A DNA stretch of 10,538 nt from JBBRWV01 sp038248985 (GTDB lineage: Bacteria; Planctomycetota; Phycisphaerae; WQYP01): NCBI GenBank assembly GCA_038248985.1, contig JBBRWV010000123.1:1-10538 (forward strand). Direction: 5' to 3'. Shown piece after piece: positions 1 to 6,893 of the stretch. The translations under genes were made by a program, and so were the position numbers. A model generated the notes under the pieces. The model was not told where the DNA came from. It did no database searches and was given only the letters and a program-made list of their open reading frames with translations. Every line of letters starts with the position of its first letter. Within the stretch, counting starts at the first letter, position 1.

Positions 1-47
1 ACGGGAAGCGTGGCGAGCAATATCGCCACAAGACTTGGCAGGGTCAT
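1..47 (-). CDS. Start of a minus-strand gene with hydrophobic N-terminus (partial, cut by window edge)
   Basis: An ATG at 47-45 on the minus strand opens a frame that runs off the left edge after 15 complete codons (MTLPSLVAILLATLP). The residues are strongly hydrophobic, as in a signal peptide or first transmembrane segment. A GGAG Shine-Dalgarno-like element sits 4 bases upstream, slightly closer than usual. It lies after the hairpin that follows citrate synthase, so it would be the first gene of the next transcription unit or a read-through gene. Nothing can be said about function. The alternative is a chance ATG in an intergenic region. The same bases also encode an open plus-strand frame that stops at 47-49, which could be the tail of a convergent gene, but this lacks support. 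Confidence 0.35.
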   Translation of the reverse strand, partial: MTLPSLVAILLATLP

Positions 48-68
48 AGGGCTCCGGAAAGTCAAATG

Positions 69-94
69 CCCACGACTCACATCGTGGGTGTTTT
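69..94. terminator. Hairpin terminator downstream of citrate synthase
   Basis: An inverted repeat CCCACGA (69-75) / TCGTGGG (82-88) forms a 7-bp GC-rich stem with a 6-base loop, about 40 bases after the citrate synthase stop. On the plus strand it is followed by TGTTTT, a better U-tract. On the minus strand, the direction relevant to citrate synthase, the tail is only moderately U-rich (CATTTGACTTT). It may act in both directions. The hairpin is directly visible; termination is inferred. Confidence 0.5.
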
Positions 95-125
95 CGTATC
101 GATCTATCCATCGCCCCCACCCAAA

Positions 126-1283
126 CTACCTGCTGTCAATCGGCGTGTAATGCTGATCGCGCAGGCCCACATACTCCGCCCGCGGCCGAATCAGTTTGTT
201 GTTCCCCAACTGCTCCAGAATATGCGCCACCCATCCACTCGTCCGCGAAATCGCAAATATCGGCGTAAACAAATCGCTCGCGATGTTCAAATAGTGGTAC
301 ACGCTCGCCGAATAGAAATCGACGTTCGGCTTCAGTCCCTTCGCCCCCGTCACCAGTTCCTCGATCATCACCGACATCATGTACCAGTTCTCCTGGTTCG
401 TCAGCTTCCCAAGTTGCCGCGACATCTCCCGCAAATGCTTCGCCCGCGGATCCCCATCCTTATACACTGCGTGTCCGAAACCCATGATCTTTTCTTTCGC
501 CGCCAGCTTCGCCCGGATGAACGCATCCACCCGGTCCGTATGCCCGATCTCGTTGAGCATTTTCATCACTTGCTCGTTCGCTCCGCCGTGCAGCGGCCCC
601 TTCAACGCACAGATCGCCGCCGTCACCGAAGAGTGCATGTCCGTCAGCGTCGCCGACGCCACCCGCGCACAAAACGTCGAAGCATTCAGTTCATGATCCG
701 CATGCAGCGTAAATGCCTTGTCCAGCGCCCGCACCGAAAGCGGATCCGGTATGATCCCGCGCAGCATGTACAGAAAATTCGCCGCCAATGACAACTCTGG
801 CCGTGGCGCGATCGGTTCTCGGTCATTTCGAATTCGATCATACGCCGCCACCACCGACGCCATCTGCCCCTGCAGGCGAATCGCCTTGCGCTGATTCGCC
901 GCATCCGTCATGTCTTCCGATTCCGCATCGAACATCGCCAAGGCCGATATCGCCGTACGCAAACCTTCCATCGGGGTCGTCCGACGCGGAAACGTCTTCA
1001 TCACATCGATCAAACCCTGCGGCAGCGCCGCCTGCGTCGCAATCTGCTGCCGCATGTTTTCCAGCGCCGTCGCCGTCGGCAAACGACCGTGCCACAGCAG
1101 GTAAATGACTTCCTCGAACGTGGCGCCGTCCGCCAACTCATCAATCGTGATGCCCCGATACGCCAGCACCCCGTCCTCGATCGACGTGATTGACGAGGGC
1201 AACGCGACCACATCACGCAAACCCGCATTGGCACCTGCGGCAGCATTGGACGCGGCATTGTTTGTGGCGGTGGATTCAGCCAT
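126..1283 (-). CDS. Citrate synthase, short dimeric-type form
   Basis: The 385-residue product condenses oxaloacetate and acetyl-CoA to citrate in the cytoplasm, the entry step of the TCA cycle. The three catalytic residues of the family are present in their expected contexts: His232 in GPLHGGANE, His271 in MGFGHAVYKDGDPRAKH and Asp322 in NVDFYSASVY. Their spacing and the total length fit the shorter archaeal/Gram-positive type rather than the longer E. coli GltA type. The first ~20 residues form an Ala/Asn-rich leader (AESTATNNAASNAAAGANA) not typical of the core fold. The start is supported by GGAG 8 bases upstream of ATG. A 2-methylcitrate synthase (PrpC) role is possible because the families are close, but no prp neighbours are present. 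The gene follows an ABC permease gene by 81 bases and has its own promoter candidate and a downstream hairpin. Confidence 0.95.
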   Translation of the reverse strand: MAESTATNNAASNAAAGANAGLRDVVALPSSITSIEDGVLAYRGITIDELADGATFEEVIYLLWHGRLPTATALENMRQQIATQAALPQGLIDVMKTFPRRTTPMEGLRTAISALAMFDAESEDMTDAANQRKAIRLQGQMASVVAAYDRIRNDREPIAPRPELSLAANFLYMLRGIIPDPLSVRALDKAFTLHADHELNASTFCARVASATLTDMHSSVTAAICALKGPLHGGANEQVMKMLNEIGHTDRVDAFIRAKLAAKEKIMGFGHAVYKDGDPRAKHLREMSRQLGKLTNQENWYMMSVMIEELVTGAKGLKPNVDFYSASVYHYLNIASDLFTPIFAISRTSGWVAHILEQLGNNKLIRPRAEYVGLRDQHYTPIDSR

Positions 1284-1325
1284 GGAAAAAACTCCGCAGA
1301 AGTTGGTGCAAAAATATCTCCCTTG

Positions 1326-1355
1326 ATTCTAATACACATCCCCCCTCTGAGCCAA
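1326..1355 (-). promoter_or_regulatory. Candidate sigma-70-type promoter for citrate synthase
   Basis: On the minus strand, TTGGCT (1355-1350; 4 of 6 matches to TTGACA) is followed after 18 bases by TAGAAT (1331-1326; 5 of 6 matches to TATAAT). A transcript start near 1318 would leave a leader of about 35 bases before the ATG at 1283. No terminator is visible between the permease stop at 1365 and this site, so read-through from the ABC genes is also possible. This is a consensus match by eye only. Confidence 0.4.
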
Positions 1356-1364
1356 TAATCTCCC

Positions 1365-3191
1365 TCACGAATGTTGCCGCCGGATAATCATGTCAAAGTT
1401 CCGCACCATCGACCGGTACATCGTCCACACCAGCAGGCAGTACGCCCCCGCCGATACAAATGTCGAGATCAGCAACAAAACACGCCCCACCATCAGCGGT
1501 GCCGAATAGTTGGTGCTGCCCTCAATGAAAAACCCCTCGCTGCCAAAAGATCCCGGCGCGAACACCCACGGGTCCACCAAAACACACACCACCGTAAATG
1601 GTGAAAATGCCGAAACAACTATCCCAAACCAGCTCCCGTGTACCGCCATCGCAAATCCGCACACCCCCAGCACCGAACACGCGCCCGCCAGCACCCCCAG
1701 TGACGCCATCACCGCCACCAGCGTCCGCGACCACTTCAGCGACAACTGCAATCCCAGCATGCACGCCCACGACATCAGCACCGTTAAAATCACCGGCAGC
1801 GTCACCAGCGTCTCCGGCCACACCACCCATTCCCGCACCGTCGCTGACGCTACGCTCGCCACGATGTCGTACAAAATGATCAGCAGTATCGTCAGCGTCG
1901 GCACCGCCACAAACGGTATCATGAAACTCACCAGCCCCCGCAGTTTCCCCCAAATGTAGTACCGGCTCGTGATCGGCGTCACCAGCAGCAAATCCAGTGT
2001 CTGCGATTCCCGCTCCCGCGTCACCGCCGATGCCGATGTATTCGTCGCCACCAATAACGCTACCGAAAATTCCACCATGATCAGCGCCACCACCACCTGC
2101 CGCGTCTCACGCACCGTGAGAATCCGCGAATGATAAAGCCACAGCACCACCAGCGCCACCGCCACACCTATCAATATCATCATCCACCGCGTCAATCCCC
2201 GTCCCGAAAATCCCGCCCGGGTCGCCCCTTCCCGCCACGCCACCGGGTTGTTCCACACCGTCCGCGCCTTGCGCCCCTTCGCCTCTTTCCCCCGCATGAT
2301 GATCCCCCGGAAATATTCGTAAATCCCCACCTCCGTCCGCTGCGCAATCCGCCGCAGCACAATCGCCGACGGTATCACCAGCAGAAAACTCGCCAGCGTC
2401 GTCAGCGCGATATAGCTTCGCGCCGGATACGCCAGGTACCATTTCATCAACAGAAACCGGTCCGACATCGTCTCCGGCTCCGGCGTCCGATACCCCGAGG
2501 GGTCCACGATCGAATCCAACGCCAAAAACGGATGAATCCCCGTCAACCACGTCGTCCCGCCCGTCGTCCCTCGCAGATACATGGTGTCCGCCAGGTATAT
2601 CGCCACCAGGTAGATCGCATTGAAAACATAAAACCAGAATACCGTCTTCCCCGATCCCAGCCGAAACACCGCGATCGCTATCGCCAAAGACCCCGTAAAA
2701 AACGTCGTCGACAACGCAATCGCAAAACTCGTCGCTATGTTCGACGCCGTCACGCCCCCGTAAAACAGTGTGATCGCAAATACCGGCACGCCCGACAGCA
2801 GCAGCGCCACAATGTAATACAACCGTGAAAACAGCGACCCCAGCACGATCTGCGCATTCGTCAGCGGCGTCGCCAGCAAAATCATATACGTCCGCGAATC
2901 CCGCTCCTGCGTGATCGCCGCCGCGCAAAACACTGGCGCCAGCAAACAGATCATCCCCAGTTGCATATACGAAATATATTTAAAAACCTGCATCGCCGCC
3001 TTGGCCAGTTCCGAAAGGCTCTGTTGCCCCTGCGAACTCGCCAGCAGCGCCACCAGCAGCACCAGGATCAACGCCCCCAGGTAAGCCCAACGCGTAAACG
3101 CATGCCGTAACCGCCGCCCCCCCGCCGTCACCACCCGCAACAAAATCGGATTCGTCGGCCCCAACTTCAACATTTCACTCATAGTCGACAT
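1365..3191 (-). CDS. Tandem (two-lobed) ABC-2-type transporter permease
   Basis: This 608-residue integral membrane protein has many hydrophobic segments and is the membrane partner of the ATPase gene 45 bases upstream. It contains two homologous halves. Each has an NP motif near its N-terminus (Asn14-Pro15 and about residue 311), a TRW segment before the first helix, and the ABC-2 coupling motif TxER(D/E)SxT...LLxTP(L/I)T...I.G.L. That motif begins at Thr94 in the first half and Thr391 in the second, an offset of 297 residues. One polypeptide therefore probably supplies both transmembrane domains of the transporter, normally a homo- or heterodimer. A basic loop (around EAKGRKAR) joins the halves. 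The start has AGGA 8 bases upstream; a second in-frame ATG three codons later is less well placed. The substrate is unknown; ABC-2 systems mostly export lipids, polysaccharides, drugs or peptides. Confidence 0.9.
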   Translation of the reverse strand: MSTMSEMLKLGPTNPILLRVVTAGGRRLRHAFTRWAYLGALILVLLVALLASSQGQQSLSELAKAAMQVFKYISYMQLGMICLLAPVFCAAAITQERDSRTYMILLATPLTNAQIVLGSLFSRLYYIVALLLSGVPVFAITLFYGGVTASNIATSFAIALSTTFFTGSLAIAIAVFRLGSGKTVFWFYVFNAIYLVAIYLADTMYLRGTTGGTTWLTGIHPFLALDSIVDPSGYRTPEPETMSDRFLLMKWYLAYPARSYIALTTLASFLLVIPSAIVLRRIAQRTEVGIYEYFRGIIMRGKEAKGRKARTVWNNPVAWREGATRAGFSGRGLTRWMMILIGVAVALVVLWLYHSRILTVRETRQVVVALIMVEFSVALLVATNTSASAVTRERESQTLDLLLVTPITSRYYIWGKLRGLVSFMIPFVAVPTLTILLIILYDIVASVASATVREWVVWPETLVTLPVILTVLMSWACMLGLQLSLKWSRTLVAVMASLGVLAGACSVLGVCGFAMAVHGSWFGIVVSAFSPFTVVCVLVDPWVFAPGSFGSEGFFIEGSTNYSAPLMVGRVLLLISTFVSAGAYCLLVWTMYRSMVRNFDMIIRRQHS

Positions 3192-3236
3192 CTACAATTT
3201 CCTGTTTCTCACCAGTCGTGTCGTCGTGTCTAAAGT

Positions 3237-4190
3237 TTACTGCACAATCCCTTTCGTCAACCGCATAAACGCCGTCTCCAAATTAACCTCTTCCTCCCGC
3301 AGCATCGTCAACTTGTACCCGCTCGTGATCAGCTTCTCCGCGATAAACGTCCGGTCCACCACCTCCACGTTCAGCGTCACTTGCATCACATGATCCGCCC
3401 CCTCCATCGCCACCCCCGCTATCCCCGCCGTCTGCCGCAACAAATTCGCCGCATCCGCCGAACGCTCCGCCACCGCCACGTACAGCACCTGCCCCATCGA
3501 CACCTTGCGCACCGCCTGGTCCACCGTCCCCGCAAATATCAGCTCCCCCCGCTCGATGATCCCCACCTTGTTACACAAATCCGCCAGCTCCGGCAAAATG
3601 TGCGAGCTGATCAAAATCGTCTTCCCCATCTTCTTCAGTTCCTTCAGCAGCTCCCGGATCTCAATCCGCGCCCGCGGATCCAACCCGCTCGCCGGCTCAT
3701 CCAGTAGCAGCACCTTCGGATCATGCAACAGCACCCGCGCCAAACTCAATCGCTGCTGCATCCCCTTGCTCAGCGAATCCACCATCGCATCACGCTTGTA
3801 CGCCAAATCCGTCAGATTCAGCACATCCTCCACGATCTGCTTCCGTTTCGCCCCGTTGATGTCGTACGCCGCTGCAAAAAATTCCAGGTATTCCAGCACC
3901 ACCATGTCCTCGTATGCCCCGAAACTGTCCGGCACATACCCGATCAGTGGTCGTATCTTTCGGCTCTCATATCCCACCACGTAGTTGCATATCCGCGCCT
4001 CGCCCCACGTCGGTTGAAGCAGCGTCGCCAATATCTTGATCGTCGTCGACTTCCCCGCCCCGTTTGGCCCGATGAACCCAAAACAATCCCCATCCTCAAT
4101 TGTCAAATTGAGATTGTTCAATGCCAGCAGCGTCTTTCCGCCCACGTTGTAACGCTTCGTTAAATTAATCGTTTGTATGCTGACGCTCAC
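3237..4190 (-). CDS. ABC transporter ATP-binding protein (ABC-2 exporter type)
   Basis: This 317-residue cytoplasmic ATPase energises the adjacent permease. Visible motifs in order: Walker A GPNGAGKST (41-49), a Q-loop region GYVPDSFGAYEDM in which the usual Gln position is Asp88, the signature LSKGMQQRLSLAR (140-152), Walker B VLLLDEPASGLDP with catalytic Glu165, and the switch His197 in SSHILPEL. The roughly 110 residues after the nucleotide-binding domain match the accessory C-terminal extension common in exporter-type (CcmA/NatA/DrrA-like) ATPases. Translation starts at GTG: the stop of the upstream gene and this start share the bases GTGA, and AGGAG lies 5 bases upstream, inside the last codons of that gene. 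This indicates translational coupling. The permease gene follows after 45 bases. Confidence 0.95.
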   Translation of the reverse strand: MSVSIQTINLTKRYNVGGKTLLALNNLNLTIEDGDCFGFIGPNGAGKSTTIKILATLLQPTWGEARICNYVVGYESRKIRPLIGYVPDSFGAYEDMVVLEYLEFFAAAYDINGAKRKQIVEDVLNLTDLAYKRDAMVDSLSKGMQQRLSLARVLLHDPKVLLLDEPASGLDPRARIEIRELLKELKKMGKTILISSHILPELADLCNKVGIIERGELIFAGTVDQAVRKVSMGQVLYVAVAERSADAANLLRQTAGIAGVAMEGADHVMQVTLNVEVVDRTFIAEKLITSGYKLTMLREEEVNLETAFMRLTKGIVQ

Positions 4191-4200
4191 GGAGGCTCCT
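4187..4200 (-). promoter_or_regulatory. Coupled stop/start (GTGA) with embedded ribosome binding site
   Basis: On the minus strand AGGAG (4200-4196) lies 5 bases before GTG (4190-4188), and the GTG shares bases with the TGA stop of the upstream gene. The ribosome binding site is therefore made of the codons for the terminal Glu-Glu-Pro-Pro of the accessory protein. This decides the GTG as the ATPase start and suggests coupled translation, hence fixed stoichiometry between the two products. Confidence 0.75.
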
Positions 4201-6706
4201 CTTTGTCAATCTCTTCTTTTATGGGTTGCTTCGCCCGTTCCGGTCCGTCCTTCAAACGCGGTGCCCCCATCCCGCTTGACTTGCTCACCAGCGGCATTGA
4301 CCACAAAAATGTGATCTCCCCGCGCGTCTCAATCTTGTTCATGTCCACCGTCACCGGCACCGGAGACGCTACGTAATTTTTCCGGCTCACATCCCCCGCC
4401 CGCGCCACAATCACCGCACCGCTCGCCCGCAGCGATTCGCTCCGATCAAACAATCGCGCCCAGCTTCGTACCACTTCCACCCGCTGACCCGCATCTCCCC
4501 GCAGCGCTGGCGGTATGTGCGAATCCCAGAACGCCCACAAAAAATCCTCCGTTCGCCCATTCGTCAACTCCTCCTCCACCGTCGCCTTGGGAAACCCCGT
4601 TGGAACCGTCATCAACGACTTCGCCCTCTCCTGCGCCAACGCCCGAACAATCTCCTGCAAATTCGTATCCACTTTCCCCCCCTTCGTCTGTCGCTTCAAC
4701 TCCACATGCAAATCCATCCGCGTCCCATTCACCCACGGCTTCGTCGGATCACCCAGCGTATACACCACCCCCGACCACGGCTTCGCACGCTCCGGCAAGT
4801 ACACCAGTTCCACCCGGTCCAGATCATAACCCGACACATTCCGCAAACTCCCCGTAAAGGAATGCACCCCCGCTACCGACTCCACCGCCACCGGTATCTC
4901 CGTCGATAACCCCGGTGCCTGCCCCTCCCAACGCGCCTGCACCTTCTTCAACGTCCGCCGAAACACCATCCCCGTCTTCACCGACGATCGATCCGCATCC
5001 AAAAAATAACTCTGCGGGTCAGGAAACCCCAGCACCTTGTTCTCCATCGACGGCGTCAGCGGCACCACGTAACTGATCCCCCCTCCCTGCAACCCCGCTT
5101 CATCCTTCGGCAGTTCCACCTGCACAATGCCGCTCTTCGGCACAAAAACCCCATAAAATCCCACCACCGACACCTCATCGCTCCCCACCGTGCCCATCAC
5201 AATCGTCTTGTGACGCACGTCATAACTCGTCAGTTGCAGCACCAGCACCGCCGCTCCCGCCACCCCCGCCGCCACGACCACCGTTCCCCCAAAAATCCAC
5301 CAGCTCCAGTGCGTCCGATTGTAAAACCGCAACGCCAGGTACCCCAGCGGACCCGCCGCCAGCCAATACACCGCCAGAAACAACACCGCGATCACCACCC
5401 GCACCTGCGTCACATCCGACACATCCACCGCCGCCGAAATATAATCCCCCAAATGCAGCTCGCTAAATGCCGCGTTCAATATCTTCTTATCCCCATTGAT
5501 CGCCTTCTGCGCCTCCTCTTCCAACTGCTTGAACTGGCTCGACGTCAACACCTCTCCCTGCCATCCCGCCACCATCTCCCACATCAACGGCCAATCGCTC
5601 TCCCCCAACTGCCGCTCATATTCCGGATTCGTCAGATCAATCGTTACCAGCGTCACCACGCCCCGCCCATACGGTATCGTCGCCGCAAATGGATGCACAT
5701 CAAACGGCGCATCGATCGGCCCCAGCCTTCGCGCCCCCGCCGCCAGAACCCCCTGCAATTGCGTCACCCCCTTCATCTCCGGCGTCCCCTTTAGCCGCGA
5801 AAATCCCGGCACCCGCGCCAAGTCCCCCGCACTCAGCACCCCCGTACCCGTAGCCTTTATCGGCAGCATCCCCCCCAGCTTCGTCGTCGCATCCTGAAAA
5901 TCCTGCCATTGCGCCGACACCGAAATAATCAAATGCCCTCCCGCACGCGTCCAATCCTGAATCGCCTTCAACTGAAATTCCGGTGCCAACTCATTCACCC
6001 GCAGCCGGTCCGCCTCCCAAATGATCACATCCACCCCGTCCAACCCCATCGCCTCCGTCGGCAAATCCCCCGCCGTCGACAAACGGCTGAATAGCAACCC
6101 CTCCGTCCCTCCATGCCCGTCCGCATAACTTGATATCCCCACCTGCGCCGGCCCCAACCCCACCACCCACCGGCATGACCGCTCCGCACGATCATCTTTC
6201 GGACTGATCGACCGGAACGGCAAATGCCCCGTCTGCGCCGCCCCCGCCTTCCCAGCCGGCACCCCCGCCATCCCGATCCCGTTCACTATATTGTTATCCA
6301 TATCCATCACAATCACCGACTGCGTCCCCAATCGCCCCTCCATATCCGGCGAAGGCCAGTAGTACACCCACTCCTCCCGCGTCGCCACCGTCGCCGCCAA
6401 ACTGATGTGCTTCCGCGACACCACCTTGTCCCCATCCAGATCATGCTGTTGCACCGCCAGGTATCCCTCAAACTCCTTCCCCGTGTGATTCTCCAGATTG
6501 ACCCGCACCGGCACCCAGCTCCCCGTCCGAAACACGCTATCCTTCCCGCGCACTCCACCCAACCCCACCGACAATATCTCCCCCTTGATCGCCTCCGCTC
6601 CCCGCGCCACCGTACCCGTCCCTACCAGCACCAGCACGCACACCATCGCCGCCACCATCCGGGCGATTTTCGTCCGTATCACCGTCACCATCAGCAGCAC
6701 CTTCAT
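4187..6706 (-). CDS. Exported two-lobed membrane protein, putative ABC transporter accessory factor
   Basis: I do not recognise a named family. From the ATG at 6706 the product is 839 residues. Residues 1-39 look like a signal peptide or anchor (basic start, hydrophobic 17-33, AEA before Ile40). Residues 40-430 form a first extracytoplasmic lobe. It includes a segment at about 222-265 (GVDVIIWEADRL, then WTRAGGHLIISVS) that resembles the glutamine-amidotransferase-like folds found in GldG-type auxiliaries, without an obvious catalytic triad. Two transmembrane helices follow at 437-459 and 469-490, then a second lobe (about 495-800) and a charged Lys/Glu/Pro tail. Its stop overlaps the ATPase start, so it very likely serves that transporter. 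The start is uncertain: an in-frame GTG at 6751 would add 15 residues, and the ATG at 6691 has the best-spaced AAGG. Confidence 0.75.
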   Translation of the reverse strand: MKVLLMVTVIRTKIARMVAAMVCVLVLVGTGTVARGAEAIKGEILSVGLGGVRGKDSVFRTGSWVPVRVNLENHTGKEFEGYLAVQQHDLDGDKVVSRKHISLAATVATREEWVYYWPSPDMEGRLGTQSVIVMDMDNNIVNGIGMAGVPAGKAGAAQTGHLPFRSISPKDDRAERSCRWVVGLGPAQVGISSYADGHGGTEGLLFSRLSTAGDLPTEAMGLDGVDVIIWEADRLRVNELAPEFQLKAIQDWTRAGGHLIISVSAQWQDFQDATTKLGGMLPIKATGTGVLSAGDLARVPGFSRLKGTPEMKGVTQLQGVLAAGARRLGPIDAPFDVHPFAATIPYGRGVVTLVTIDLTNPEYERQLGESDWPLMWEMVAGWQGEVLTSSQFKQLEEEAQKAINGDKKILNAAFSELHLGDYISAAVDVSDVTQVRVVIAVLFLAVYWLAAGPLGYLALRFYNRTHWSWWIFGGTVVVAAGVAGAAVLVLQLTSYDVRHKTIVMGTVGSDEVSVVGFYGVFVPKSGIVQVELPKDEAGLQGGGISYVVPLTPSMENKVLGFPDPQSYFLDADRSSVKTGMVFRRTLKKVQARWEGQAPGLSTEIPVAVESVAGVHSFTGSLRNVSGYDLDRVELVYLPERAKPWSGVVYTLGDPTKPWVNGTRMDLHVELKRQTKGGKVDTNLQEIVRALAQERAKSLMTVPTGFPKATVEEELTNGRTEDFLWAFWDSHIPPALRGDAGQRVEVVRSWARLFDRSESLRASGAVIVARAGDVSRKNYVASPVPVTVDMNKIETRGEITFLWSMPLVSKSSGMGAPRLKDGPERAKQPIKEEIDKEEPP

Positions 6707-6872
6707 CCGGTTGGATCCACGCCTATTCACTATCTCTACTACGCCTCCCACTCATCCAGGTTCAACCAAACCCAAAATCAACCCAAATTCCACATCGCCC
6801 ATCGTCGTCCTGCCATTACATCAATCTCCCTCAGTCGTCTTCGTGGCCCTTCATCTCTTCGCGTCTTCGTGG
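6707..6872. other. Spacer between peptidase and accessory genes
   Basis: About 166 bases separate the M1-type gene stop from the preferred ATG of the accessory gene (121 bases if the GTG at 6751 is used). The right third holds the CCACGAAG repeat cluster. The middle is pyrimidine-rich on the plus strand with repeated AACC/CCAAA motifs (6760-6790). I see no convincing hairpin terminator or promoter, so co-transcription of the peptidase with the ABC genes is possible but not shown. Confidence 0.5.
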
Positions 6873-6893
6873 TTAAGGCGTCGTCGTCTTCGG
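6834..6893 (-). repeat. GAAGACG/CCACGAAG short direct-repeat cluster
   Basis: Read on the minus strand, CCACGAAGACG occurs exactly at 6872-6862 and again at 6846-6836, a 26-base offset. Between them are degenerate units of about 8-9 bases (GCGAAGAG, ATGAAGGG). A further partial unit, CCGAAGACG, lies at 6893-6885 inside the last codons of the peptidase gene. Arrays of CCACGAAG-like units are, from memory, a recurrent intergenic element in planctomycete and related genomes; that link was not tested here. No transposase, and no hairpin that would make it a terminator, is visible. Confidence 0.6.

Noticed and set aside
66..791. Long plus-strand frame (241 codons) antisense to citrate synthase
   Set aside because: Arg/His/Pro-rich product with no recognisable domain. 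It crosses the hairpin at 69-94 and lies opposite a gene with all catalytic motifs; a by-product of the skewed codon use.
1284..1364. Terminator between the permease and citrate synthase genes
   Set aside because: No stem-loop with a T-run could be found on the minus strand in these 81 bases; only a promoter candidate is supported.
2107..2928. Minus-strand frame (273 codons) inside the permease gene, plus an antisense plus-strand frame at 2130-2828
   Set aside because: Asp/Gly- and Arg/His-rich compositions typical of out-of-frame reading of a G-rich gene. The permease frame has clear duplicated motifs and membrane helices.
6836..6872. CRISPR-like or hairpin-terminator reading of the repeat cluster
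   Set aside because: Units are far too short and irregular for CRISPR, copies are direct rather than inverted, and no cas genes or U-tract are present.
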